A stretch of DNA of 64,000 bases from Hsuehochloa calcarea (taxonomy: Eukaryota > Streptophyta > Magnoliopsida > Poales > Poaceae), in NCBI GenBank assembly GCA_036346395.1, contig CM070602.1:19973098-20037097 (forward strand). Direction: 5' to 3'. A program made the position numbers and the translations under genes. Numbering within the stretch: the stretch's first letter is position 1; every line of letters begins with the position of its first letter. The notes under the pieces were generated by a model. The model worked only from the letters and a program-made list of their open reading frames with translations. It ran no database searches and was not told where the DNA came from. This document shows positions 23,986 through 34,760 of the stretch, piece after piece.

Positions 23986-23997
23986 ATCTCCCCTTGA
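23986..23997 (-). other. Polypurine tract of the non-autonomous Sirevirus
   Basis: The minus strand reads TCAAGGGGAGAT directly before the LTR start TGTGGATATC, which fits a plus-strand priming site. Confidence 0.7.
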
Positions 23998-23999
23998 TG

Positions 24000-25297
24000 A
24001 ACACATTGGCAATTTCCAAGAAAATGTGGTTTTTCAAATGAAAAGTAAAATCGCGTTTGCAGATAAAGGCACAACTTGGTCCATAAGCAAGAAAAAGCTT
24101 AGGAACCGACCAAGTCGGGCTTCGAATAGTGAAGGCAAGTGAGATAAGGCATTGAACGCACAAAAGATTCAAAATCCAGAAGATGGCCAAAAATCTCACT
24201 AAGGTCCATATGAAAGCCAATAAGTTCTATTTGACCTTTGATCATTGTGAGTCTTCTTGAATTGCAATTCAAATCAGAAAAAGGCAATAAACCCAGAGAC
24301 TCAACTCACTATGATCACAAATTTTCAAAAGGTTCACAGAAAAAATTTTGTGTGTGTGTGTGTTCTTTATGTATGAAACCTTATGTGAACCAAAGCTCCA
24401 AAGCGAAGATTTTCTTCAATCCTTCTCCCCTTTGACAATGAATTCATCAAGATGCATGAGAGAAGAACGAGCATGAAGAAATGACTTTATTTGAAATTTA
24501 GCAAAAGGAGCCATGACCATTATCTATGTAGACAAGATACAAGACATATACCAAGCCATATAAAGAGTAGAAGCTATATTCAATCATGGCAAAACATGTC
24601 TTGCAAAGCTAACACCAAGATAGCGTAAATCTGAGATTAACAATTAAAACCATGAAAGGTTGCTCAATGTCATAGATTCACTAAAAGCAACCAATAATGA
24701 GTCAAGCCATGTCTATAAGCAAAAAGAGACTCAAAACAGGAATTGATGCATTTTGAGCATTAAGAGAATTCTTTTGAAGCAAAGCTCAAGCACTTAGCCC
24801 TTTTTGGGCAAAATTTTTTTTTTGCTGTGCTAGATCTCAAGCCTTACCGCGACCATCTCAAGCGATAAGCTTAAAAGAATGATCTAGGTCATCCAAAACT
24901 CCCCCTGAGTTCATGCCTAGTGCAATGGCAAGCCGTCTCATGAGAAAGAATTGGTGAGATCAGTTTTTTCGCACAGAAAATCTTCTTCTTTTTTTTATTT
25001 GCTTGACTTAAGAAGATAAAAAGCTCATTTTTCATCTCAAAATAAGTTCAAGACTCAATTCAGCTTGAAAGACATGGCAAGAATCATAAGAGGATCACTA
25101 GAGCAAAACTAGTCACAAGATCCAACAAGACATGATTCGATTCAATTCGCTCACAGATATAAAGCTAGCAAGGGAAAAGCTAAGCCAAAACACGAAGAGC
25201 CATAAAAGAAGTCCAACAGACTATCACTTGATATGACAAGGTATAGAGTATGAAATCAAGCCATACAAGGATAATACTCAAAGCTCCACAATTTTTA
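24000..25297 (-). other. 3' untranslated region of the non-autonomous Sirevirus
   Basis: 1.3 kb of AT-rich sequence without coding potential. Words shared with 19242-20608 include the CTCCCC PPT-like repeats and the stretch around 24900-24960 (counterpart near 19690-19740). Confidence 0.6.
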
Positions 25298-27078
25298 TTA
25301 TGCAATGCACAACATTTGAAATAAAAAAAATGCATTATGATACAATGAAAACAAAAAGAGCAAAATTCCCTCAAAACATCCATGCCTCAGTACTGGGATT
25401 TGAGATAGAAAATCTAGGTGTCCAAAGATCGAGATGAACGATGCTCGAATAGCAAAAGAAGCAAAGAGAAAATGATTAGGCACAAAATCATAAGAATGCC
25501 CATGAGCACCACCTGGACCTCTCCAAAACGATCTACCAAAAGACCGATACTCCCCCTGTCTAGGTGCTCCCCGTGGTCTATCCTCACGATATCCTAAACC
25601 ACACTGCTGCCTGGACCCACCAAAAGAGTCAACAAGATTCTCTACAAGCCTAGGCCTATATGTGGTACGCTGAATAGGCTGCCCGGCTCTAGAGACTACA
25701 GCTGTAGAAGAGACTCCTCTAATGGATCTCAAAGTGCTCATTCTCTCTTTCCTCTCAATCTTTGCTCTCCGGAAGCAAAACTCAACCGTGTGGCCCTCTT
25801 TCTTGCAGAAGGTGCAATGGTACTTGACCTTTTGAGGGGTCCGTACTGGTGAGACAGAAGCACCTTTCTTGCTAGAAAGAGATTGAGCAGAATCTACAGA
25901 TTTAAGAACAACCTTTGAAGACAAAGAAGATTCTTGCTCAACCAAACCACTTTTCACAATTCTAGCAATCTTTGGTGTGAGATTCTTGGAAAGCTCTAGG
26001 GACTTAAAGCCTAGGCCACTATTTTTCACACTCACCTTGGATTGGTCTAGAATCAAATTGAGCTTCTTTTTCCCGCTAGAAAACCTCTCAAGAGTCATTT
26101 TGAGGTAATCGTTCTCTTTTGCCAAAACTCCACAATTGGAGCACCTTTTAGAATCGATTGCCTCAACATGGTTGCTCTTAAGAAGATCCACTTCCACTTT
26201 GAGAGCCTCACAAGACACACAATAGGACTCTCCAATCCTATTCAACTGCTCCTTAAATTTGACTCTAAAAGCCTCTTGTATCTTACCAATAGCAATATCA
26301 ATTTCAGCATGCAACATACAAGAGGAAGAATCAATGACTTTCTTGGAAGCGAGAAGAGACAAGGATCTTTCAATTTTAGCTTTCTCTTCAAGAGTCTTGT
26401 TTAAAGCTTCAATCTCAATTGTAAGCTTAGGGCAATTTTCACAAGAGGCAACTCTAGAATAAGCAACCATTTCAGTCATCTCTTGCATTTTAATTCGATT
26501 ATTCTTACAATGAGAACAAGTGTGACTAGCATCAAATTTTTGCAATTCTTTTAAAGAGCTATCCAGTTTCAATTCTAGCAAAGCACGCTTGAGCAATTTA
26601 AAGGAATAGCTTCTAAAGCGATCACATCAAGCGGAATGGCATTCATGCAAATGTAACTAGACTTGAGAGATTCTAGTTCGTAAAGAGCATTTTCCAATTG
26701 TTTTTCAACAGAGGAATGAGCATTATTCAAGCTTGACAATTCATTAAGCAAGCTAGAGCATGAATCACAGAAATCATCAGGATTAATGGATTTGAGCCTA
26801 ACCACTTCTAGGTTCAAATTATCAATCATAGTATCCTGTTTCTTAATCAATTTAGCTTGCTTATGCAATTTTTGTTCAGCAAGCACCAAAGCCCTTTTCA
26901 TGTCGAAGTGAAGGGCATACCTCATCGGGATCACTAAAAGGATCCTCATTGTTGGAGGAGTAATCGCCGTGGGTGTTCTTAGCCATAAAGCACATGCCGG
27001 TGAAATCACGTGCCTTCTTCTTGCCACAGAGTCACTCTTGTCGCCCTCAGACTCAGAGTCCACATCTTCCATGCTCAC
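25298..27078 (-). CDS. Gag coiled-coil extension and zinc finger of the non-autonomous Sirevirus (two overlapping frames)
   Basis: Frames 26575-27078 and 25298-26596 overlap by 22 bases with a one-step frame change. The first holds the segment after the gag knuckle (LLVIPMRYALHFDMKRALVL, VVRLKSIN). The second is a long Lys/Glu/Leu-rich coiled coil (ALLELKLDSSLKELQKFDAS) with repeated Cys pairs. It ends in a complete CCHC-like finger (CTFCKKEGHTVEFC) and an Arg/Gly-rich tail (GAPRQGEYRSFGRSFWRG). After about 25450 the frame leaves the known sequence and enters the deletion junction. Nearly intact, unlike the homologue at 14490-15870. Confidence 0.6.
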
Positions 27079-27083
27079 ATCCT

Positions 27084-28052
27084 CTAGAGCTTCAAGGACT
27101 CTACCGACAAACTTGCGATAGTTTGTCTTCTTGGACTTAGCATCCTCGCTTGAGGATGCCTTTGTGACTCCTTCTCCTCCTTGCCCTCACTTGGGGCATC
27201 TAGAACGAATGTGGTTGGCTCACCACATTCAAAGCATGTGATAGGTCCACCTCTCCTCCTACTCCTCACATTATTGTAGGCTCTCGTGAATTTTGTGGAT
27301 AGGAGGGCTAAGTCATCCTCGGGTAGTCTCTCAAGTTGCTCATCGCTCAAAGAATGCAAAGCAGACAAAGAAAATCCAGATGAGCTAACATTAAAAGAAT
27401 CAGCATATCTACCCTTAGAGTTGTCAACCACTAAAGCCATCGGCTCTGTCGTGGGGAGACGCGAGATAAAATCAATCTCATGCGTCTTCAACCTCGAGTA
27501 AAGCTTATCCATGGTAAGCTCACTCATGACAGTGTTGTCATTGATGGCAGTGATCTTCATCCCCCAGACCTTCACATCCAAAGCACCCAACAGTTGGCGT
27601 GCATTTTCAGACTCAGAAAATACAAGATCAACAGCGCGGAGATCATGAAGAATTTTAGAAAATCTCCCCCACAGCTCATCTAAAGATTCACCAGGTCTTT
27701 GCTCGATCTTGGAGTATGCTTTCTTAAGCTGGTTCTGTCTCACTTCCTTGATTGCGGTGGACCCCTCGTGATAATCACAAAGAGTCCGCCAGATCTCATG
27801 AGCAGACAGCAAATGAGCGACACGCTCAAACTCCGATCGACTAAGGCCTTGAATCAAAAATTCGAGCCCGCCGTTGTTCTCCACATCTGGAGTGATCAAA
27901 TTGTCATCGGCTGGCATGACATAAGGGTTTTTCACCTTAAGCCAAATCGCGTGCCCTTGAGCCTCGATGTAGGCCTCCATTCGGGCCTTCCAATACGCAA
28001 AATCAACTCCATCAAAAACATGTGGCCTGATTGAATATCGCTCAGTCGCCAT
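27084..28052 (-). CDS. Gag capsid domain of the non-autonomous Sirevirus
   Basis: 322 codons starting MATERYSIRPHVFDGVDFAY at 28052, 42 bases inside the PBS. The UBN2-type gag domain (EFERVAHLLSAHEIWRTLCD, RPGESLDELWGRFSKI) is intact. The zinc knuckle begins CFECGEP and is then frameshifted (TTFVLDAP instead of NHIRAKCP), which separates it from the downstream frame at 27078. Gag binds and packages the element RNA in cytoplasmic particles. Retaining it while losing pol is unusual for a non-autonomous element. Confidence 0.8.
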   Translation of the reverse strand: MATERYSIRPHVFDGVDFAYWKARMEAYIEAQGHAIWLKVKNPYVMPADDNLITPDVENNGGLEFLIQGLSRSEFERVAHLLSAHEIWRTLCDYHEGSTAIKEVRQNQLKKAYSKIEQRPGESLDELWGRFSKILHDLRAVDLVFSESENARQLLGALDVKVWGMKITAINDNTVMSELTMDKLYSRLKTHEIDFISRLPTTEPMALVVDNSKGRYADSFNVSSSGFSLSALHSLSDEQLERLPEDDLALLSTKFTRAYNNVRSRRRGGPITCFECGEPTTFVLDAPSEGKEEKESQRHPQARMLSPRRQTIASLSVESLKL

Positions 28053-28094
28053 GGCTCCAAAGACCGGTTAAGATCTATAGCAAAGAGCTAACCG

Positions 28095-28106
28095 GCTCTG
28101 ATACCA
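28095..28106 (-). other. PBS of the non-autonomous Sirevirus
   Basis: The minus strand reads TGGTATCAGAGC, two bases from the 5' LTR end; exact initiator-Met-tRNA complement. Confidence 0.85.
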
Positions 28107-28108
28107 AT

Positions 28109-29984
28109 TGTAGGACCGGAAAGGCGACTAAGGGGGTGAATAGGCGCTTTCAAAACTTTCTCGCCTAAGTCGAATTCAACACGAACTTTACTCCTTTAGC
28201 TATGAGAGCTAAGAAGATCAGTAAGCACACAGCGGAAGCCTTGTGCTGAACTCGACAAACCCCGACAACCACACGACACAAATGTGGAGACTTAAACTCA
28301 AAGGGTTGATCTGGGCACTGGCGGTCAGACCGGCTACCACAGGCGGTCGGACCGACGTTCAACCAATGGATCGACCAAGGCAACTAATCGGCGGTCGGAC
28401 CGGTGGGACGATTCGACCAGCAGACAATGGTCGAATATACGGCGGTCGGACCGCCGTTATAGACCGGTCGACCGGTTCACCCAAGATCTTGAAAATCCAC
28501 CCCAAATCCAAAACAAAATTTGATCCAACTTTTGATTTAACCAATGAAACTTGACCAAATTTCGAGCACACCTCCCTAATGATATTAGAGACCTATTTCT
28601 AGCGACGATCCTTGGATCCACTTCAGAATCGATCTCTCAAGGATTTAATCAAGAAGTGCACAAACCCTAGAAATATGAAAAACTTTGATTCAAGACTTGC
28701 TTGTGGGGGTTGATGGTCTAGATGATTCTAGGAGTATTCCCACACATCAAAGCAAGACAAAATGGGTCAAGAGACCAAGCATAAACCCTTGAATCAAGGA
28801 AGCACCAAATTCATTCAATTGAGAGAAGAACACAAAGAGGAGACAAATGAACTCTCAAGCAAGCATCACACGATTGATTGATCTCACAAGATGCTTACAA
28901 AGCCACTCTAACTAGGAGGACAAGAGCTCACCCAAGGAGCATACAATCTCTTCCTCTCTTCCTCTCCAAACCCTAACCCTAGAAAAGCAAGGGGAGAAAA
29001 CAAATGGAAGCTTCAAGAGTTTTCCTTCTCCCCCTTTCCTATTTATACTAGAGAGGACTAGAGTCACATTTGGGGCCCACTCACACATGGGACCCACACA
29101 AATCTGTTGAAGCAATCGCCTGCTTCACCACGTGTAGGTTGATCAGCGGTTCTCATCGACGCCAAGCCTCTCTTGTCCGAATCCCATCGGAACCTCCCAG
29201 AGACTCGCATCGATATCCGCACCGCCGATCCAACCAAATTGCATCAACCACCCGTTCGATCCATCTTGTCCATTCTCGCACCATGCTTAAGTCACACGAC
29301 CTCACCCAGATCTCCGATCGCTCGACCTCGGCCTCCAAGCGTAGTCCCGATCCACTCACCGCTGACGCCGTTGACTCGCAAGCCACCGCACAAAGAATAG
29401 ACAAACAAACCGCTTAGGGAACAAGTTCTTCACACCTTGACCCACGTTAGTTCCGCAATGCAATATACATCAATAAAGCATTGATAACTAAACATTAAAC
29501 ACCATCAACATGCATCAATGCGAACTTGGCAAACCTCCAAGTCATGCGCCGCCTCGATCGCCCCACAGGCCGGTCCGACCGATATCAGCTTGATCGGACC
29601 GCTCCTACAACGGCGGTCGGACCGGTCAAAAGACTTAACCTAAAAATCTAGCTTGAAAATCCAAACCTTCGGAATTTTCAACTCAATAGAACTTTGTTGG
29701 GAGCTCCAAAATGATGAAACCACATCCGTGAGACTCCCTCACCGCTTACACAACCTATTTTTGGATTAGCTCCAAAATCCAATTTAGGTCGACCGTCCGA
29801 CCGCCACCACCGCCGGTCCGATCAGTCCACGGGCGGCCGATCGACCGCCGACACCACCGGCCGATCACCGTGGTCCGACAAAGATGAAGCAAACCCCGAA
29901 AACGCGAGATTTTGCAAACCAACAAAGCCATTGCCAATTGACTCATCATCCTGAGATCGTGCACATATCCTCACGATATCCACA
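28109..29984 (-). repeat. 5' LTR of the non-autonomous Sirevirus
   Basis: 1876 bp. Long blocks are identical to 22097-23985, but differences cluster in the palindrome-rich parts (28370-28500, 29220-29400, 29540-29860). It contains a 15-bp perfect odd palindrome GGCGGTCGGACCGCC at 28441-28455. Confidence 0.85.
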
Positions 29985-29989
29985 TTGCT

Positions 29990-30533
29990 CAACCAACCGG
30001 TCGGATCAATCTATACTTGGGAACAACTATGCGACCTCCTAATTGTAAACTTCCAGGGCACGTACGATCGCCCTGGAAAGGAGGACGACCTCCATCGGAT
30101 CCGACAAGAACCAAAAGAGACTCTTCGTCAATACATCAAAAGGTTCAACCATGTTCATAATTCAATACCGGAGATTGCAGAGTCTTCTGTGATTCAAGCT
30201 TCCATCGGATCTAGCAAGAACCAAAAGAGACTCTTCGTCAATACATTAAAAGGTTCAGCTATGTTCATAATTCAGTACTGGAGATCGCAAAGTCTTCTGT
30301 GATTCAAACTTTCAAAGAAGGTTTAAGGAATCGGCGGTTTACGGAGGATATCGTTATGAATCCTCCACGAATGCAGTCGAACTTTTCGACATGGCTGACA
30401 AATATGCAGCCGCTAGCGAGGCGGTTGAGTGGAGCGAGGCCATTGATCGAAAAGATAAAGCCCTCAACTTGTCTTGGAAGAGTCAGAGAAGAAGCACAAA
30501 AAAACTCTCAAGAAGAAGAAACACTACAAGCCC
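29990..30533 (+). pseudogene. Gag of the Tat-like element (distal part; proximal part ends at 22091)
   Basis: Before the insertion the frame reads ...LPTVLEGLARSWL (to 22096). After it the frame reads LNQPVGSIYTWEQLCDLLIV, a typical Tat gag block, then NFQGTYDRPGKEDDLHRIRQ and TLRQYIKRFNHV. A 110-bp tandem duplication (30091-30310) shifts the frame. The remainder (VIQTFKEGLRNRRFTEDI) is in another frame. Confidence 0.7.
30091..30310 (+). repeat. 110-bp tandem duplication inside the gag
   Basis: TCCATCGGAT starts both copies (30091 and 30201), and each ends GTGATTCAA(G/A)C. Because 110 is not a multiple of three, the duplication breaks the gag frame. The copies differ at several bases, so it is not recent. 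Confidence 0.75.
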
Positions 30534-31734
30534 TAGGATTCGGGCTTATATGCTTTGAAAAGCATGCATAAGAGTAGAGTAAGTTAAAACCTGTGTGTGG
30601 GGGCTATCGAGTTTCCCCCATTATGCTAAGTGGATAGTATCCACTAAGGGTTAGATGTGGCTGGTTAGCTCATCTATTTAAGGGCTTGGGATGGAGACTT
30701 GTGGTCATCCATCCAACCATCATCTCTTGAGACCTAGGGTTAAGGTTTGAGAGAAGTTGAGAGCTATAGTGTGCTCTCTTGTCCTCCAAGTGGAGTGGCT
30801 GTAAAACCCTCATCCTCAAGTATAAATACATCAATTTTTGTTCATCTCCATGAATCTCTTTTGTATTGATTGATTTTCTATTGATTTGGTTGGTTTTTTC
30901 CCATCTCTCATCCCTTCCTGATCTTGTTGTGCCAAGGACGTGTAAGAGCTGGATATAACCTCTGGAAATCAATCTTCACCCATCTAGGCACTTTTATGGC
31001 AAGATTCATGAAGAATCCGAGTGATTTCTTGACTCAGCTGTTTTTGCCTCAATTTTTTTTGGTGTTTTTGGGCAAGATTCTCCCGAGTGATTTCTTGGAC
31101 TCACTCGGTATTTTTGCCTAGAATTTTTTGGTGTTTTTGTTTGCTGTGATATGTGGGAACATATCTAGAGACATCTTAGCCATCATCCATCCATGAACAA
31201 ATCATATTCACCATCTTCGGTTGTTGCCCTATTTTTGTGCAACTTTCCTCAAATAGAAAAATATCATAAATTTGGTAATGATTTTCTAGATCGTTGAGTG
31301 GAATAGGTTCTTGACATCCTAGAGAGGGTGCATACCAAATTTCAAGTCATTTGGAGCTATGGTTTGAGAGTTAGCTCAATTTTTAGTTTTGACTTGATTT
31401 TGGTGCAGCAGAGCTTCACGAACCAAAATATTCAAATTATCTTAAGTTCTTTTAGTGTTTTCTGTTGAGATAGGTTCCTAAGATCTTGACCCAGTCTGGG
31501 TTCAAGTTTCAAATCTTTTGGATCTACGAATCAAAAGTTACATTGATTTTCGTATTTGAAATAGTGTTGTTTTTGCACTGTTCACGATCTGAAATTATTG
31601 TAGCAGTTTGATTTTCAGAATTTTTGATTCTCTATCTTCATAGCTTCTCATAGCTATTGAAGTGAAGAGTAGGTGAATACTTGGGGAAAATTTGAAGGCA
31701 CCATTCACCCCTCTGTTGCCATACCGGTCCTACA
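30534..31734 (+). repeat. Right part of the Sirevirus 3' LTR
   Basis: It resumes at GGATTCGGGCTTAT (counterpart of 12122) and runs to GGTCCTACA at 31734. It has a local rearrangement at 31010-31130, where a GAGTGATTTCTTGACTC-type phrase is duplicated relative to 12640-12690. Confidence 0.8.
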
Positions 31735-32569
31735 TCTCAACTACCTCAAAATGAGAAATATGAGCAAATTGACAGTAGAGAGTGTACTAGAGACTCAAAT
31801 GTATTCAATGAGGTCCAAGGTCCTGAGCTTAGTGCTGGTGAAGGGGTGTTTATAGCCCCACCAAAAAACTAGCCGTTTGAAGCTAATATCAGAAACAGTT
31901 CAGCAGATGCGGTAGTACCGCTATACAAACCCGGTACTACCGCACTCACTGTTCAACGGTCAGAAATAGTGCATTAAATGCTTCTGAACTAGCCGTTATA
32001 TAAAGGTGTACTACTACCGCACTCACAAGGTCTGGTACTACCACACGGTGGTAGTACCGCTCGACTCAAACGATACTACCGATTCTCAGAGGATAAACGA
32101 AGCCCAAAACACACTATTTGGAAATTATGTACCGCCATGTAAATATCGGTCCTACCACTCATCAATTGTGGTCATACCGATTTTACTTAACTGTTTCCAT
32201 AAGCAATTCTAAATGCAATGCATGATTTTTGGTTGATCAAAATGTCACAAAATAAGTTCTCAAGCTACTAGCTATGATCCCTCTTTATAGTACGGCATCT
32301 GACCTACAAGCCCGGTCTTTTCTCCAAATACCGAGATAGGTAAAAACTATAAAATGATCCTTATGCTATTTATTACTTTTGTCTCGAGCCATGTCGATAT
32401 TTTTATTATCTTTGCATTTCCATTTCAATGTCATCCTTCAAACTCGGGACTAAACCTTTAAACTATCTTAGCACACATATTAGTTTCATAAACACATTGG
32501 CGTCATTAATTATCAAAATCATTTTTAGGAGCCTAAATGCTTTCACACGGTCCACTCCTTACACTCTAC

Positions 32570-33378
32570 GACGTGTTATCCACTCAATCACATCCCTATT
32601 TGCCAAAATCACCCATTCCTCCTCCCCGAGATTTCCTCCGCCTACGTGCTGTCTCTGTCCTCATCAAATCCATCTGCCCAACAAGCTCCAACTGAGCTGT
32701 TGTCACCGGCGAGCTCCAAACTTCCTTCACGCTTCACTCCCCTACCATTTATAAGCGAGGCGGCAGAGGAGCAGCATAGACGTGGGTAGAATCACCGACG
32801 ACGGTTTTGGGATTTCAAGCAACAGAAAACGACAAAAAAGAGTGAATGCTTGCGATAATAGAAGGATTGATGGAGCATGGTGATGGCGGGGTTTCCATCC
32901 GACAACACGTCATGGGCGGCGCAGATGCGTTAGCGTGAATGCGAGCGAGGACAACGCAGCTCGGGTGCGACCTAGGCGGCGCTGGCAGAGGAGAAGCGGA
33001 GCAGGATGGAGGGGAGGGGGATGGGCTAGGAATTGCTATGAGACCCAGGAAAGAAAAAAGTAGATGGGCTTCGGCCCAAGAAATGAGAGGAATTCAAATC
33101 ACCATTTGAATTTCAAATTCAGTCAAAATTTGATTTGATTTGATTTGATTTGAGAGATTTGAATTAGATTTTGATATGGAAATTAGGAAAGATTTAACTG
33201 GAATTTGAATTTGAATCGAATTTGAATAGGAGTTTCATATTGGAATTTGAAATGAGATTCGAATTTGGACTTTAGATTTGAACTCAAGAACACCAATTGA
33301 ACTCCAAATAATAACCAAATGCTTTGACATAATTAATTTCAAATAATTTTTTGAAAGAGCCAAATTTAGGATGTGACA
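32570..33378 (-). mobile_element. Fragment of a gypsy-type LTR
   Basis: On the minus strand it begins TGTCACATCCTAAATTTGGC at 33378. A minus TATA-like motif (TTATAAAT) lies near 32745. The region next to the start is rich in AATTTGAATTTG words, like the LTR ending at 44769. The other end is not defined; 32440-32570 looks like copia 3'-end sequence. Confidence 0.45.
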
Positions 33379-34760
33379 ACTATACTCTTGAATTTTCTGA
33401 TGGACAAAAAATATGAGACAGCATTTATCCTGGGAAATTGGCAAACAAATGGATATCGAAAGAGGCCCGCCACTGTGTCCATTCGTGGCCCAGAGGCAGC
33501 CGTAACGACAGAGCCCCACAGGAACGTGGAGGCTCCCCCGTCGCCGACCGTATCGATCGGCGTCACCGTCACCGTGGTCCGTGTGTGCTGGGTTCTCTCC
33601 CCTCCCCTCCCCCTTTCAAAAGGCGCGAACGAAGTGCGGAAACCGGAAGGAAAACGCAGGTACGCCCACCGCCTCTCCGCCGAAACCGCGTCGTGCCCCG
33701 ACCCCCGTCGTCGTGTCGTCCCCTCCTCCTGTTCGGCGGCATTTCGCCGAACACTCTGTGAGCTCTCCCCTCCCCTCCTCTACAGCGCACGCACGACCGC
33801 ACGGCGATCGCGGCTAGTAGTATCTCTTGTTCGAAGCGCCGTCGCCCATCGCGGCGATTTCGATTGTCTGGCATTCGCCCTATTGCAGGGCGTTTGTCAG
33901 GAACTCAGGATAGCCGGACCGGGCAAATTCGTTATCTACTACATATAGTATATGTCTTGCGTTGAGATGAGAATAGATAGATATGTGGCACACAAGTAGG
34001 TTGAACTGAAGTACAAACCCACGAGATTGTACGGAGATGATTTGTTTTGAGCCATGCGCAGCTAAGTCCAGGTAAGTCTAACACTAGTTGATTTTGGTCA
34101 GCTACTCAGTTCGTCCTTAATTAGTGGGTGGGTGCCATATGATTTACTCTTCTTCTTCTTTGAACGGGGCCATATGATTTACTCTTATTACTGGTCGAGG
34201 CTTGAAGCTAGAATAACAATGTTTTAAATAGCGTGTAGAGGTTGCTAGCGACGATATAGTGGGCGCAACAAGCTCAGTATATTCGCAGAAATACAATGTT
34301 GAAGTAAAATTACTTATCTTGCATTAGGATTAGTTTTTTTGTGTGCATATCTCAAGTCTTCGAGTAATGATTCAAAAGTGGAAAAGTAGATCATATGAAA
34401 ATTTGAAATGTATCTGTACTGAAGTACTGCTACACACCATAAGATATGCAAACCCTTAACTAAAGGCTTGACAATAACTTTTATATGTTCATGCCACTGC
34501 ACATTTCCTAAAGTACCTTTGGTTAATAATGATCTGTTGTTGCAAATCTGCTATTCAATTTCTTCTGTGCTTCAGGATCATCGCAGTTTTCTTGTAGGAG
34601 AGCATAAAAGCACTTTCCTTTTGTCGAATGCACATTGTTTTCCATTGCATGCTGTGTTCGCGCGCGCACGTGTGTGTGTGTGTGTGTGTGGGGGGGGGGT
34701 TGGTTTCGAATAGCATGTAAGCACACCTCAATTATACTTTACAAATGAGGCTGATATGGT
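33379..34760 (+). other. Low-copy island with CpG-rich promoter-like block and intron-like DNA
   Basis: Composition changes abruptly after the LTR end. 33480-33900 is CpG-rich with pyrimidine-rich leader-like sequence (CCCTCCCCTCCCCCTTTC), resembling the 5' end of a grass gene on the plus strand. 33950-34760 is AT-rich with intron-like character and a (TG)n run near 34672. No resemblance to the retroelements around it. The 191-codon frame at 33373-33948 looks like an untranslated leader. Possibly the beginning of a host gene separated from its body by insertions. Confidence 0.3.

Larger units (their letters stand above)
22097..29984 (-). mobile_element. Non-autonomous Sirevirus-type copia element: two long LTRs, gag only, no pol
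   Basis: On the minus strand: 5' LTR 28109-29984 (1876 bp), PBS 28095-28106, gag 28052 to about 25390, a 3' untranslated region with PPT-like repeats, PPT at about 23986-23997, 3' LTR 22097-23985 (1889 bp). Protease, integrase, RT and RNase H are absent. The gag and linker match the Sirevirus at 13351-16030 up to NPSTEA-like sequence near 25390, then pass directly into non-coding DNA. The gag is far less damaged than that of its relative, so it may have moved using proteins supplied in trans. Confidence 0.85.
21089..30533 (+). mobile_element. Tat-lineage Ty3/gypsy element, truncated, inserted in the Sirevirus 3' LTR and itself interrupted
   Basis: An LTR (21089-21775), PBS and gag start (to 22096) continue at 29990-30533. 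Pol and the 3' LTR are missing. About 145 bp of the Sirevirus LTR (counterpart of roughly 11977-12121) is also missing at the right junction, so one deletion removed both. The same LTR family forms the 3' LTR at 45870-46560 (minus). Confidence 0.65.
11496..31734 (+). mobile_element. Sirevirus-type Ty1/copia element, degenerate, with nested insertions in its 3' LTR
   Basis: The element has 5' LTR 11496-13294, PBS 13297, gag, a long coiled-coil region, protease, integrase, RT and RNase H to 19241, then a 1.37-kb 3' untranslated region with repeated polypurine motifs. Its 3' LTR runs 20609-21088, breaks, and resumes 30534-31734. Gag with an extended coiled-coil tail, long LTRs and several PPT copies are recognised Sirevirus traits. 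Without its insertion it would be about 10.8 kb. LTR ends differ at many sites (for example several mismatches in the first 90 bases), so it is an old insertion. Stops and frameshifts break every gene. Confidence 0.8.
10916..32440 (-). mobile_element. Minus-strand copia LTR, split in two (10916-11495 and 31740-~32440) by the Sirevirus
   Basis: The left piece starts TGTAGGATCAGGATGACCG and matches the PBS-adjacent LTR end at 39329 (TGTAAGATCGAGGTGGCCG). Further shared blocks are the Cys/Ser-rich TTGCTCTTCCTC...GGAGATGG(T/C)GAGCA stretch and GTCTA(A/G)GTGTCGGCAA(G/A)CACCAAGAG. The right piece shares the TATA region (TTTATAGCCC at 31850), CTAGCCGTT, and CCTCTTTATAGTACGGCA (32280), all found at 40100-41000. 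Beyond about 32440, words like those upstream of a copia 3' LTR follow, so this may be a 3' LTR. CGGTNNNACCG boxes occur at 31910-32170. The left end is exact; the right end is approximate. Confidence 0.6.

Noticed and set aside
33373..33948. 191-codon plus ORF in the CpG-rich island
   Set aside because: Starts inside AT-rich flank, Arg/Ser/Pro-rich, more like a leader than a protein; kept only as a possible gene 5' end.
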